Below, piece by piece: positions 34,620 through 43,187 of a stretch of DNA of 64,000 nucleotides. How positions within the stretch are numbered: the stretch's first letter is position 1; every line of letters begins with the position of its first letter. The DNA is from Sporosarcina psychrophila (GTDB lineage Bacteria; Bacillota; Bacilli; Bacillales_A; Planococcaceae), in NCBI RefSeq assembly GCF_001590685.1, contig NZ_CP014616.1:2665001-2729000 (forward strand). Reading direction: 5' to 3'. Made by a program: the position numbers and the translations under genes. The notes beneath the pieces were generated by a model. The model made no database searches and was not told the DNA's origin. It was given only the letters and a program-made list of their open reading frames with translations.

Positions 34620-34812
34620 TTATGATTACCTCCTGTATTTTCACTAAGTTTTCTTCGCCGACAAATAGATAATCTTTATCGTAAAAATCAGCGTCAATTG
34701 CATACTTCCCACTCGGATGCCGCCATTCGTTTACACTTACGATTGACCCTTCTCCCATTGGTGTACCGTCGCTATTAAGAACCGTCACTCTATCTCTCGC
34801 CTTTAAAGTCAT
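34612..34812 (-). CDS. Small SH3-like hypothetical protein
   Basis: 66 residues ('RDRVTVLNSDGTPMGEGSIV...'), probably an SH3-like barrel. Overlaps recT and the SbcC-like gene at either end, so co-translated. Role unknown. Confidence 0.55.
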   Translation of the reverse strand: MTLKARDRVTVLNSDGTPMGEGSIVSVNEWRHPSGKYAIDADFYDKDYLFVGEENLVKIQEVIIND

Positions 34813-36788
34813 GCTGCACCATCCTTCTCGACAGCCTGTTTTTCAATCCGCAACTGCTTGTCCTTTTTTGAAACTTCCAGAGTGATTAACTGCGACTCGG
34901 TGTCAATCAATTCCGTGACCGATTCAGCATTGTCGAAGAAGATGGGAACTCTAACGCCGAAGTGTTCCGTTAATGTATTGATAATGTCTAAACCGGAATT
35001 AATTTTCGCGCCATTGTTTAACCCCTCAGAAAACGGGACCCCGCCATACGTAACTTCGCAAACATCTTGGATTCCGCCGTTTTGTTGAACGTGGAATAAT
35101 TTGAATCTAGCGATTTTGAACTTTTCGTTTATGCGCTCTCCTAGCAGACTCACTTTCGAACGAGTGAACAAGTCGATTAAATAAATCCCCTTCTCAACTT
35201 CCTCAAATTCTTTAGCTAATTTGACTTCTTGTTCTTGGAGTTCTGCAATTCGTTTTTTTGTAGCGATTGCTGCATCATGTTGTGCGATTTTGACGTTGAG
35301 TTCAGCGCGTTCCGCACGTAGACTAGCAACTTCGATTTCGACGCTAGCAACAGATTCTGAAGCGTTATCTTTGAGTGACTTAATTTCATCATTCAACTTC
35401 GCTTGCTCTTGCAATTTGGATTGATATTTAGGATCTTGACGGGCATCTTTTACGGCTGTTCTAAGTGTGGCTAGTTCTTCTTCTAACTTCGATACAACCT
35501 TCGCCTTATCGTCAATTTGAGACTGGATGGCGTTTGCTGTAGTTGATAGCTTTTCAACACGCCCGAGTAACTCAGTTTTCTCTTCTGATTTAGACTTTCC
35601 AAGCGCGTTAATACTTTCTAATTTTTTTGATTTGTTCAGGTTGAAAGCAGATAAAGCTTTTTCTTTAGCTGCTACAACTTGCGCTTGCGGAATATCTTGT
35701 CCGCATGTAGGGCAAGCGCACTCTGATTCGTGTGTAAATTCAATTGCATTTTCGGTTGTCCACTGTTCACGAAGTCCTGCGATATGCCTTTCTAGCACTG
35801 TAACCTCTTCGTTATTGCGTTTAATTTGATGTTCTGTATCCTCTTTCTTGCGAGTTAGTATTGAAATATTCGATTGCTCTTCTTGGATCTTCGCCTGTAT
35901 TTGGTATCCTTTTTCAACTGACTCAGATTCGAGGTTGCGTTTGATGGCTTCGAGATCCATTTCAACTTGCCTTAATCCATTTTGTTTACTAGTGATGGCT
36001 GAACCATTTTTAATGTTGTTAATTTGACCGACATTTTCATCGAGTTTCTTTTCAACTGCCGATATTTCTTTTTCTATAGAAGGAACATCAATTGTTGAAT
36101 CCGGTAACGACATGTATAACTCGTCAACGCGTGGCTGTATGCCTTCTACTTCTTTTTTAATACGGGAACGTTTAGAAGCAATAATCGCCTTCATATCCTC
36201 GATTTTCTCGCCTCTCAATATTGCTGGCAGGTCCTTCAATGCCTGATTCGATGAAATTACATCATCATCCGTGATATCCCCGACAACTTCCAAAAGAGTT
36301 TCACGTCGCTCTTCCATTTTGGTTTCTTCGTTGAAAAACGTTGGTGAAGTGAGTAGTTTGAATACCTTTTTATCAATTAGTTCGCTTATCTTTTTGTTAT
36401 AATCCGTCGCGCTTTTAGGAACGCCGTTGATAAAATAGTCAGTTGTGTGGCCCGATTGTTCTTCCGTTAATTGACCACGCTTTTTAACCCAATCCTCTTT
36501 GTAAATTCGTTTCAGAGTTAGTGGTTCACCATTAACAGTGAATCCACCCTCGACCTCGTGATCCAGTCGATGAATAACTTTTCCGTCATCCAGTGTTTTA
36601 ATGCCGAATTTTTCTTTGTCAAGGCTGTCTTTCCCGAAAAGAAGCCAATAAAACGAGTCTGCTATCGTCGTCTTTCCACTTCCGTTATCTCCAAAGATAT
36701 TCAGATTTTCCCCATCCGCTGGTAGATCGAACTTCTTGATACCTTTGAAGTTTTTCAATGATAGACTCAACAATTTAATTTCTTTCAA
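34809..36788 (-). CDS. SbcC/Rad50-like AAA ATPase
   Basis: 659 residues. Walker A 'FGDNGSGKT' at 33-41, long coiled coil, a zinc-hook 'CPTCGQDI' at about 357, second coiled coil, and an ATPase C-terminus with the D-loop region 'IFFDNAESVTELID'. SMC/Rad50-type proteins in phages pair with RecT and a nuclease for DNA-end processing. TTG start with GGAGG 8 nt upstream. Confidence 0.88.
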   Translation of the reverse strand: MKEIKLLSLSLKNFKGIKKFDLPADGENLNIFGDNGSGKTTIADSFYWLLFGKDSLDKEKFGIKTLDDGKVIHRLDHEVEGGFTVNGEPLTLKRIYKEDWVKKRGQLTEEQSGHTTDYFINGVPKSATDYNKKISELIDKKVFKLLTSPTFFNEETKMEERRETLLEVVGDITDDDVISSNQALKDLPAILRGEKIEDMKAIIASKRSRIKKEVEGIQPRVDELYMSLPDSTIDVPSIEKEISAVEKKLDENVGQINNIKNGSAITSKQNGLRQVEMDLEAIKRNLESESVEKGYQIQAKIQEEQSNISILTRKKEDTEHQIKRNNEEVTVLERHIAGLREQWTTENAIEFTHESECACPTCGQDIPQAQVVAAKEKALSAFNLNKSKKLESINALGKSKSEEKTELLGRVEKLSTTANAIQSQIDDKAKVVSKLEEELATLRTAVKDARQDPKYQSKLQEQAKLNDEIKSLKDNASESVASVEIEVASLRAERAELNVKIAQHDAAIATKKRIAELQEQEVKLAKEFEEVEKGIYLIDLFTRSKVSLLGERINEKFKIARFKLFHVQQNGGIQDVCEVTYGGVPFSEGLNNGAKINSGLDIINTLTEHFGVRVPIFFDNAESVTELIDTESQLITLEVSKKDKQLRIEKQAVEKDGAA

Positions 36789-36801
36789 AATGTTCTCCTC
36801 C

Positions 36802-36887
36802 TTGTCATTTGAGGGGTTCTGCGCTAAAATAGCGGTAATAGAATTAATCAGAACCCCGAACTCGCTGCTTCTACAGCGGGTTTTTTA
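36802..36887 (+). ncRNA. Candidate short rightward RNA
   Basis: A -35 TTGTCA (36802-36807) and -10 TAAAAT (36825-36830) are 17 bp apart, and a terminator hairpin (CTCGCTG/CAGCGGG, loop CTTCTA, T6) ends at about 36886. The implied transcript is ~50 nt with no reading frame, ending at the 3' end of the oppositely oriented 36885 gene. Confidence 0.4.
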
Positions 36888-37070
36888 TTTTGCTTCTTCA
36901 TACCGAATAATTTCAGCAGTTTTGCGAAGTGTATAAACACTCAGGCCACTTCCCCATGTTTCTTCGAACTGTTTCATTGCAACCAAGGCGCTGTCTTTGT
37001 TCGTGTGGATGATGTATGGATCCGACTCTGTAACCAGTCTGATTTCCCACTCCCATGATTTTTGTTTCAT
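36885..37070 (-). CDS. Small hypothetical phage protein
   Basis: 61 residues ('KQKSWEWEIRLVTESDPYII...'). ATGA overlap with the upstream small membrane protein gene. Unknown function. Confidence 0.5.
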   Translation of the reverse strand: MKQKSWEWEIRLVTESDPYIIHTNKDSALVAMKQFEETWGSGLSVYTLRKTAEIIRYEEAK

Positions 37071-37192
37071 TCATCTTCACCTCGCCCCTGTTCTAATTGC
37101 CATGTCGCATACTGCCACATCGTCCCGAGGACAAACGCAAGAACTGGTGCAAAGTAGAGTACAATTTGACCTTTTTCCTCTAATGTCAGCAT
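37067..37192 (-). CDS. Small membrane protein (41 aa)
   Basis: 41 residues with one TM segment ('IVLYFAPVLAFVLGTMW'). AAAGGAGAATTAG precedes the ATG, and the stop overlaps the next ATG. Unknown function. Confidence 0.5.
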   Translation of the reverse strand: MLTLEEKGQIVLYFAPVLAFVLGTMWQYATWQLEQGRGEDE

Positions 37193-37290
37193 TCTAATTC
37201 TCCTTTCTGTAATAGATGGTTGAATCCCATCAAGAAGCGCCGGAAGCTAAGAGGAGGAATTATTTGCCGTACCCCCGACGCTTTTTGATA

Positions 37291-37382
37291 GGAGCCAAGG
37301 CTCCGTATCTGTGCTATAATGTTGTTAAGAGATAGTTTCAAATTCCGCCGATTGACATTCCAGTGTCTGTCGGTTTTTTTGT
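37291..37382 (+). ncRNA. Candidate short rightward RNA with upstream palindrome
   Basis: Palindrome GGAGCC-AA-GGCTCC (37291-37304) precedes an extended -10 TGCTATAAT (37312-37320). A hairpin (CCGA..GACA/TGTC..TCGG) with T7 ends near 37380. The RNA would be ~55 nt and antisense to the 3' end of the 37338 gene. No -35 is evident. Confidence 0.4.
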
Positions 37383-37520
37383 GTCTTGTAATTCTTCCAA
37401 TATTTTCAGTGCAGCTTGTAATCTGTTTGTAGCAAGTTCTACATCGTTGTTATTCAGATGTTTTTCGACTAGTAGTAAATTTATATGGATGAAATTTAGT
37501 TCGATTTTGATGTTGTCCAC
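37338..37520 (-). CDS. Small hypothetical phage protein
   Basis: 60 residues, helical ('NFIHINLLLVEKHLNNNDVE'...). Similar short proteins are common near phage antirepressors. Unknown function. Confidence 0.5.
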   Translation of the reverse strand: MDNIKIELNFIHINLLLVEKHLNNNDVELATNRLQAALKILEELQDTKKPTDTGMSIGGI

Positions 37521-37530
37521 TATGAACCTC

Positions 37531-37806
37531 CTAGATTAAGAAATTGATGAATCCGCCAACTAACGTCGTTAGCATTTGAGTTAGTGCAACTAAATCCACT
37601 CCTGAAATTACAGCAACAGCTGCAACAGACACGTCATGTATTTGTGTAGCTTGCAACCACCTAATTAAATCGGCTGCCTTCAACTCCATTTTGTTGTTCT
37701 CTAAACGCGATATGGTGCTGCGAGACAGATGCGTTCTTTCTGACATATCTTCTTGGCTTAATCCCGCAACCAGTCTAGTTGTTTTTAAAATTGGGCCGAA
37801 CATCAT
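37531..37806 (-). CDS. XRE-family HTH protein with hydrophobic C-terminus
   Basis: 91 residues from ATG 37806 (GGGGAGAGAG upstream). HTH at ~8-55 ('LVAGLSQEDMSERTHLSRST' and following). The last 25 residues are hydrophobic ('ALTQMLTTLVGGFINFLI'), so it may be membrane tethered. Confidence 0.7.
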   Translation of the reverse strand: MMFGPILKTTRLVAGLSQEDMSERTHLSRSTISRLENNKMELKAADLIRWLQATQIHDVSVAAVAVISGVDLVALTQMLTTLVGGFINFLI

Positions 37807-38005
37807 ATTTTCTCTCTCCCCTTGTGCTGAATCTGCACATCCTTTAATGAATCCGCACATTCGTTGCGGAATTACGACAGTATTTACAACGTGAATCTAG
37901 TAATATAGTTAATGAAGGAACTCATCACCATTGCTTGGATGACCCCTCCTTGCAACCTCGATTTACAGCCTTCGGTACTAAGGGGCTTGCCCGCCCCTCT
38001 TCGTT

Positions 38006-38689
38006 TTATTCAGCCAACCTCAAATGTTGCTGGCCATTTAGCTTTTTAATCTCTAACCTCAAAGCTGTGTCCGGCGACCATTCTTGAATAAATTGCAATG
38101 ATTCTTCAAATCTCACTTTCGGTAACTCTCCGTATCTAGGAATCTCAAAGTATTTTTTGAAATCTCTCCAAAATTGCTGAAATGCCTTTCTACCAATCTC
38201 CTTGTATGCTGCCGATTCGATGCCACCCAGACATTGCATTACCTTGCCGCGAGCATTTGCGCCAATACGCTGTTCTTGTGGTCCATTAATTCGCATGTGA
38301 TTCTTCAAATACTTCACGTCTGTTTCGACTACTTCTAAGCGTTCTTCTTGTTCAAGCGCTGATTGTAATAGAAGCTTCGTATTACTCGGTTGTGATAATT
38401 GACTTTCCATCTTGTTAAATCGCTCGATATACTCAACAGCGAATTTCGTTCCTTTTTCACCAGTCATGCGTGTTCCGAAAAGTTCGCAACCTTTTTTAGT
38501 TAAGTTGAAGCTTGGCAACTCTTTATTTTGGCTATTTGTGTATGTTGATTCGATGAAGTAGGACTCACCAGTTTTGGCGTCACCTATTTGAGTGATGATA
38601 TTGCGAATATCACGTATCACTTTGTCATGTGCCCGTCCCACCATTTCCGAAACTTCTAAACTTGTTAATGTGTGCGATAACAGATTCAT
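38006..38689 (-). CDS. Rha-family antirepressor with ORF6C domain
   Basis: 227 residues. N-terminal Rha region ('[20 protein letters not shown]', '[20 protein letters not shown]') and a C-terminal ORF6C-like domain ('[15 protein letters not shown]...'). These proteins modulate lysogeny. AAAGGAGGAAT ribosome site. Confidence 0.88.
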   Translation of the reverse strand: MNLLSHTLTSLEVSEMVGRAHDKVIRDIRNIITQIGDAKTGESYFIESTYTNSQNKELPSFNLTKKGCELFGTRMTGEKGTKFAVEYIERFNKMESQLSQPSNTKLLLQSALEQEERLEVVETDVKYLKNHMRINGPQEQRIGANARGKVMQCLGGIESAAYKEIGRKAFQQFWRDFKKYFEIPRYGELPKVRFEESLQFIQEWSPDTALRLEIKKLNGQQHLRLAE

Positions 38690-38763
38690 TGAATATTCCT
38701 CCTTTTAGTAGGTATTTCATCCTTCTCTGTCGAATAGTGACAATAGAGGGAGGTGAAAATCAT

Positions 38764-38994
38764 ATGAGTAATAATCAACATGTCACTAAACATGAAGATG
38801 GCTGGCAAGTGAAAGGAGCGGGTAACTCCAAGGCGACTAGAGTAGTAGATACTCAAAAGGAAGCTATAGAAATCGCCAGAGGCATTGCTATTAATAAAGA
38901 ATCAGAAGTCGTTATTCACGGTCGTGACGGAAAGATTCGCGATAAGGATAGTTATGGAAACGATCCTTATCCTCCAAAGGATAAAAAACACTAA
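38764..38994 (+). CDS. DUF2188 family protein
   Basis: 76 residues. 'VTKHEDGWQVKGAGNSKATR...TQKEAIEIARGIA...VVIHGRDGKIRDKDSYGNDP' is the DUF2188 pattern. Rightward with its own GGGAGGTG site, so probably expressed from the lysogen. Unknown function. Confidence 0.8.
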   Translation: MSNNQHVTKHEDGWQVKGAGNSKATRVVDTQKEAIEIARGIAINKESEVVIHGRDGKIRDKDSYGNDPYPPKDKKH

Positions 38995-39140
38995 TATTTA
39001 GGCGTTAGCTGAACTATTATATTTTCATTCGAGGTAACAGGTGTTTCAGACACATCTGTTATCTCGAGTAATATTTTTTCTTTTCCATCCACAACTTCTT
39101 TTACAATCAGTTTCGAATATTCATTTGAAAGAATCGGCAT
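38991..39140 (-). CDS. Small hypothetical protein
   Basis: 49 residues from ATG 39140 (GAGGAGGTGAGAGGG upstream), starting 'MPILSNEYSKLIVKEVVDGK'. Unknown function. Confidence 0.5.
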   Translation of the reverse strand: MPILSNEYSKLIVKEVVDGKEKILLEITDVSETPVTSNENIIVQLTPKY

Positions 39141-39159
39141 CCCTCTCACCTCCTCTTCT

Positions 39160-39450
39160 TTAACTACCAAAGTTGTAAACCAAATCATAATTGCTCCGAC
39201 TCTTAATCCATTGAAGCAACTGATCCGTCACAATCTTTGCATGTCCAAAATCATGAGTGACTGGGAAACCTTGAATCTTCGTCGCTCGATACACTGTCGT
39301 ATGACTAACACCTAACAAGTCCGCCGCATCTTGCAATGATAGTAAGATTGGTAGTTGACGTTCTCGTAACGCTTCTCCAACCGCTTTTCTTACTTCGTCG
39401 CCAATGATTTCTTTTAAGTCTTTCGCGTTTACTAGAGTTACTTCTGACAT
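39160..39450 (-). CDS. Excisionase-type HTH protein
   Basis: 96 residues from ATG 39450 (GGGAGGAAGAGGG). 'LLSLQDAADLLGVSHTTVYR' is a MerR/excisionase-type HTH. Second gene of the leftward early operon; could be an excisionase or regulator. Confidence 0.7.
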   Translation of the reverse strand: MSEVTLVNAKDLKEIIGDEVRKAVGEALRERQLPILLSLQDAADLLGVSHTTVYRATKIQGFPVTHDFGHAKIVTDQLLQWIKSRSNYDLVYNFGS

Positions 39451-39597
39451 CCCTCTTCCTCCCTTCGCTTCTCCACGCCCACCAATCAAAGTTCGAAGTC
39501 TTGGCGTAACCAATTGGCGTGGCTCCCTTCTATAGAAGAAGATCTTGGCCGACTCCGCTCGTTCGAACTTTCGTTGCTGGACGTGAGGTACATATTT

Positions 39598-39837
39598 TTA
39601 AACGACTTCATCAATTGCAAATTCAACAATAACGGATTCCGTTAGTTCGTTAGTAAAAAAAACTTCAACTCTAACATTTAATTCTTTTGATAAGACCTTT
39701 AATATTTCGGCATCTATTTTGGTTTTTCCGCTCTCCATACGACTATACGCCATGTTGCTGATACCTAACTTCTTCGCCAAATGCAACTGTGTCATGCCCT
39801 TCGCGAGACGAATCTTCTTTAAATTTTCGTGTATCAC
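39598..39837 (-). CDS. Cro-like XRE repressor
   Basis: 79 residues: HTH from 'NLKKIRLAKGMTQLHLAKKL' to about residue 55 and a short beta C-terminus. First gene of the leftward early operon, divergent from the ImmR-like repressor across a shared operator region. Confidence 0.8.
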   Translation of the reverse strand: MIHENLKKIRLAKGMTQLHLAKKLGISNMAYSRMESGKTKIDAEILKVLSKELNVRVEVFFTNELTESVIVEFAIDEVV

Positions 39838-39856
39838 CTAACCACCTCCAAAAAAC

Positions 39857-39961
39857 TAACGTTATCCGTTAATCAATACTATACTAACGTATTCCGTTAA
39901 TGTCAACTGTTTTATTTAGATAATTCTCATATACCGTTAGTTTTATATCTTTTACCGTTAG
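39857..39961. promoter_or_regulatory. Operator region of the lysogeny switch
   Basis: Two full inverted repeats TAACG-N5-CGTTA at 39857-39871 and 39885-39899 lie next to the cro-like gene, and two CCGTTAG half sites at 39934-39940 and 39955-39961 lie nearer the repressor gene. This is a typical repressor-operator array controlling divergent promoters. Confidence 0.8.
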
Positions 39962-40006
39962 TTATTAGTATTCTTGGATAAATAGAATACGAAAAAGGAG
40001 ACAATT

Positions 40007-40456
40007 ATGGAGATTGGATCACGAATTAAAATAAAAAGGAAAGAAAACAGGTTCACGCAAATCGAACTAGCTAAACTTGTGAATGTTTCCCCCCAAGTAA
40101 TCTCGAATTGGGAAAGGGGTTATTCCGACCTCAGTTCTAATGATGTGTCCAGATTGGCTGACGCACTTAATTGTTCTACTGAGTATTTATTAGGAAAAAC
40201 AGAAAGTTCAAAGTCAGACTGGAATTCAAGGCTTCCCGAACTTACAGCTAAAGACGAGCGAGACATAACTGTCGATTTAGAAAAAATGATAAATAACCTT
40301 GAATCTAAAGATGGATACGCCGCGTATGATGGTCATTCGATGGATGATATGGATGAGGAAGATAAAGAACTTCTAAAAGCGTCACTAGAAAACTCTTTGC
40401 GCTTAGCTAAACGGATAGCCAAACAAAAATTCACCCCTATAAAGTATAGGGATTAA
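40007..40456 (+). CDS. ImmR/CI-type phage repressor
   Basis: 149 residues. HTH at ~1-60 ('RIKIKRKENRFTQIELAKLV', 'SPQVISNWERGY') and an acidic C-terminus without the LexA-type protease fold. The next gene encodes an ImmA-like metalloprotease, so this is the ImmR/ImmA type of switch (ICEBs1, phi105). Confidence 0.88.
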   Translation: MEIGSRIKIKRKENRFTQIELAKLVNVSPQVISNWERGYSDLSSNDVSRLADALNCSTEYLLGKTESSKSDWNSRLPELTAKDERDITVDLEKMINNLESKDGYAAYDGHSMDDMDEEDKELLKASLENSLRLAKRIAKQKFTPIKYRD

Positions 40457-40480
40457 ATAACCGATTAGGGGTGAAGTTGG

Positions 40481-40918
40481 TTGCCTAAAAAAGAAGTTGT
40501 TAAACACATCGAAAAATACGCTACTAATAATCCTTTTGAAATCGCTAAGCAAAAAGGGATTGTAGTTATCCATGAACGTTTGGGTAGCGCTCTCGGTTAT
40601 TACAATTCTTATAATAGAATAAAGTTTATTCATATTAATGAGGATATCAATGAAACTTTGAGTAGATTTGTATGCGCGCATGAATTGGGACATGCAATCC
40701 TACACCCAGAAGCGAATACACCATTTTTAAAGAAGAATACGTTTTTCTCTATAGAAAGAATTGAAATTGAAGCCAACACCTTCGCTGTCGAATTGCTACT
40801 CCCCGACTACACGATATACGAACATAAAGATGAAAACCTAACACTTTGTGAGATTGCAAATATATACGGAGTACCCGAAGAGGTTTCGCACCTAAAGAAT
40901 TTACGGAATGTTCTTTGA
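40481..40918 (+). CDS. ImmA/IrrE metallo-endopeptidase
   Basis: 145 residues with HELGH at 67-71 followed by a glutamate-rich helix ('IEIEANTFAVELLLP') typical of ImmA/IrrE proteases. Known members cleave the ImmR repressor to induce the element. TTG start with GGGGTGAAG; 24 nt after the repressor gene. Confidence 0.9.
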   Translation: MPKKEVVKHIEKYATNNPFEIAKQKGIVVIHERLGSALGYYNSYNRIKFIHINEDINETLSRFVCAHELGHAILHPEANTPFLKKNTFFSIERIEIEANTFAVELLLPDYTIYEHKDENLTLCEIANIYGVPEEVSHLKNLRNVL

Positions 40919-40981
40919 TATTCACGATTAGATAAAATTTAAAGAAAGTTAAATCTGATGTAATGAAACGGAGGATTTATA

Positions 40982-41746
40982 ATGGCGAATGAAAAACAAA
41001 AAGTATGTCCTATCTGCAATGAAAAGTTAACATTTTTGAAATCGACACTGAAAGACGGTATAAAAGTTTGCGCGAAACACGTCGTTACGGAAGCCGGGTT
41101 GCTGTTGAAGGAAACAATAGAGCAATCAACTGTTGAAGATATAAGAAAAAGAATAGAGTTATTAAAAACAACTCAAGAAGAGTTTAAAAACGAAGTTGAT
41201 AACTTCGTTATAGCCAAACAAATAGGTAATTTTGTGGCTTTTGATGAGGTGCAACAAAAATGGGCTACGTTAAATTCGTGGTCTACTTTTAACTATAGTG
41301 ATATTGTCGACTTCGAGTTATTAGAAGATGGAGAGTCTATTGCTACTGGTGGGCTAGGCAGGGCATTAGTTGGTGGTGCTTTATTCGGTGGCGTTGGTGC
41401 TATTGTAGGTGGTGTTACTGGGAAAAGAAAATCAAAGGATGTGTGTAGTAGTCTCAGACTCAAGGTGACTATTAACGACATGAATAATCCAGTTGTATAT
41501 ATAAATTTCATTGAAACAAAAACCAAAAAAGAAGGGTTAACTTACAAGACAATTGAAGGCGCAGCGCAAGAGTGTTTATCGGTATTCCAGTTAATCTGCG
41601 ATAAACAAAAAGATAACAAAAAAGAAACTATCACCCCTCCTATATCGGTTGCAGATGAATTGTTAAAATTCAAGGGATTGCTAGACCTAGAAGCCATCAC
41701 CCAAGATGAGTATGACGTGAAGAAAAAAGAGTTATTGGGACTTTGA
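40982..41746 (+). CDS. SHOCT-domain protein with glycine-zipper segment
   Basis: 254 residues. N-terminal zinc-binding CPIC...C..H (DUF4428-like, ~9-35), a Gly-rich hydrophobic segment ('GGLGRALVGGALFGGVGAIV') at ~122-145, and a C-terminal SHOCT motif ('LLKFKGLLDLEAITQDEYDV'). Cargo expressed with the lysogeny genes. Function unknown. Confidence 0.75.
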   Translation: MANEKQKVCPICNEKLTFLKSTLKDGIKVCAKHVVTEAGLLLKETIEQSTVEDIRKRIELLKTTQEEFKNEVDNFVIAKQIGNFVAFDEVQQKWATLNSWSTFNYSDIVDFELLEDGESIATGGLGRALVGGALFGGVGAIVGGVTGKRKSKDVCSSLRLKVTINDMNNPVVYINFIETKTKKEGLTYKTIEGAAQECLSVFQLICDKQKDNKKETITPPISVADELLKFKGLLDLEAITQDEYDVKKKELLGL

Positions 41747-41816
41747 CTCCCCTGCCCTCCCCAGGGCTTTTCTTTTAAACTCAACCAAATAGAATAATCC
41801 GAAACGAGGTGTAGAT

Positions 41817-42491
41817 ATGGAATTTATAACAACAATAGGTTCACTGATGTTTTTCTTCGCGCTAGTTTATCTTGCTTATCATTTTATACGTAAAAGAAAA
41901 GATTCCTTACGCACACTACCAAAGAAGAAATTCTACACGGCTTTAATTGGAGGATTCGCATTGGTTGGAATCGGTAGCTCCCTAACTGATACAAGCGTTC
42001 AGGACGCATTAGATAAGACTCTTGAAAAGAACACTGTATTAGTTGCTGAGAATAAAGAGTTGAAATCGACAAATGCAAAACTTCAAGAGAGCAATGACGT
42101 GGTGAATAAGGAACTAAACGATTTAACAAAGAAGTTATCCGATTCGGACAAGCTAGATAAAGAGCTAAAAGATCAGCAAGCAGCACATAAAGAAAAGACT
42201 GAAGCTTTCGAGAAAGAAATCGCCGACTTGAAAGCAACTAATACAACTTTTGCTACCGAAGTTGATAGCTTGAAAAATCAGGTAGCGAGCAAGAGCGCTA
42301 CTTCAACCGCAAGTTCATCTGGTGGTAGCTCAAGCTCTTCCTCATCAGCCGGCACTTCTCAACAGAGCGCAAATGTCTATTATAAGAACTGTACAGCTGT
42401 TAGAGCTGCAGGAGCCGATCCTGTATATCGCGGTGATCCAGGGTATGCAAAACATCTTGATCGTGATGGAGATGGTGTCGGATGCGAATGA
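41817..42491 (+). CDS. Membrane-anchored coiled-coil protein with Excalibur domain
   Basis: 224 residues. TM helices at ~7-23 and ~42-58, a long coiled coil (~65-155), a Ser/Gly linker, then an Excalibur calcium-binding domain ('YYKNCTAVRAAGADPVYRGD' ... 'DRDGDGVGCE') at the end. The C-terminal domain is probably outside the cell, which would suit a surface or superinfection function; that is inference. Confidence 0.8.
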   Translation: MEFITTIGSLMFFFALVYLAYHFIRKRKDSLRTLPKKKFYTALIGGFALVGIGSSLTDTSVQDALDKTLEKNTVLVAENKELKSTNAKLQESNDVVNKELNDLTKKLSDSDKLDKELKDQQAAHKEKTEAFEKEIADLKATNTTFATEVDSLKNQVASKSATSTASSSGGSSSSSSSAGTSQQSANVYYKNCTAVRAAGADPVYRGDPGYAKHLDRDGDGVGCE

Positions 42492-42687
42492 TTACATGAT
42501 TTAACACGGTCCCTCCCCTATCGTATTTTTTTACCTGATTGGTGGGTATATTATGCTATTTGGAGATGGGGGTTTATTTCACTAGTGATGTGGGATTGAA
42601 TTACAGGGATGTACACTTACCCAATTCTATTCTTTTATTAAGAGCAGGACATAGCTATTTATGATACCGAAGAAGGAGTGCCACTGA

Positions 42688-43170
42688 ATGAATCTAAACA
42701 CAATTAATGAATTAATTAATTGCTTCAAAATGATATTGTATGAAAACCCAACTTTTCATATTCCTGAAAACGGATCATACGAAAACTTGGACTTAAAAAG
42801 TAGCAACTTTTCTTTTATTGTAGATATAAATCGTAGGGGTAGAAAAAAGCCCAAATTCACTCTGCAACTTCGCGATCAAAGAAATAAAGATAACCCGTTA
42901 TTAAGATTAGACATGCTAGGTCCTGATCACTCTAATCCCGATGGTTCGTTTCCCTACTCCGGAGAAGTTGTTCCTTGCCCTCATATTCATATAGCGCATC
43001 CCGAATACGGCACCTCAATCGCATATCCATTAAACGAAGAATATGCTAAAATGTATTTAAACAATGAGCAAATCGATGATTTAGTTCTTATTTTGAAAGA
43101 ATTTTTAAAACGTTGTAATGTTGGTAACATTGAAGATATAGATTTTGAATATCAAGCAGAGCTTATTTAG
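42688..43170 (+). CDS. DUF6978-like protein, first gene of a two-gene cargo unit
   Basis: 160 residues. 'FSFIVDINRRGRKKPKFTLQ', 'LLRLDMLGPDHSNPDG' and 'PCPHIHIAHPEYGTSIAYPL' match the DUF6978 family as I recall it. GAAGGAGTG ribosome site, 17 nt before the next gene. Function unknown; the pairing with DUF1828/1829 is seen in other prophages. Confidence 0.65.
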   Translation: MNLNTINELINCFKMILYENPTFHIPENGSYENLDLKSSNFSFIVDINRRGRKKPKFTLQLRDQRNKDNPLLRLDMLGPDHSNPDGSFPYSGEVVPCPHIHIAHPEYGTSIAYPLNEEYAKMYLNNEQIDDLVLILKEFLKRCNVGNIEDIDFEYQAELI

Positions 43171-43187
43171 AATGAAAGGAGGTTGTT

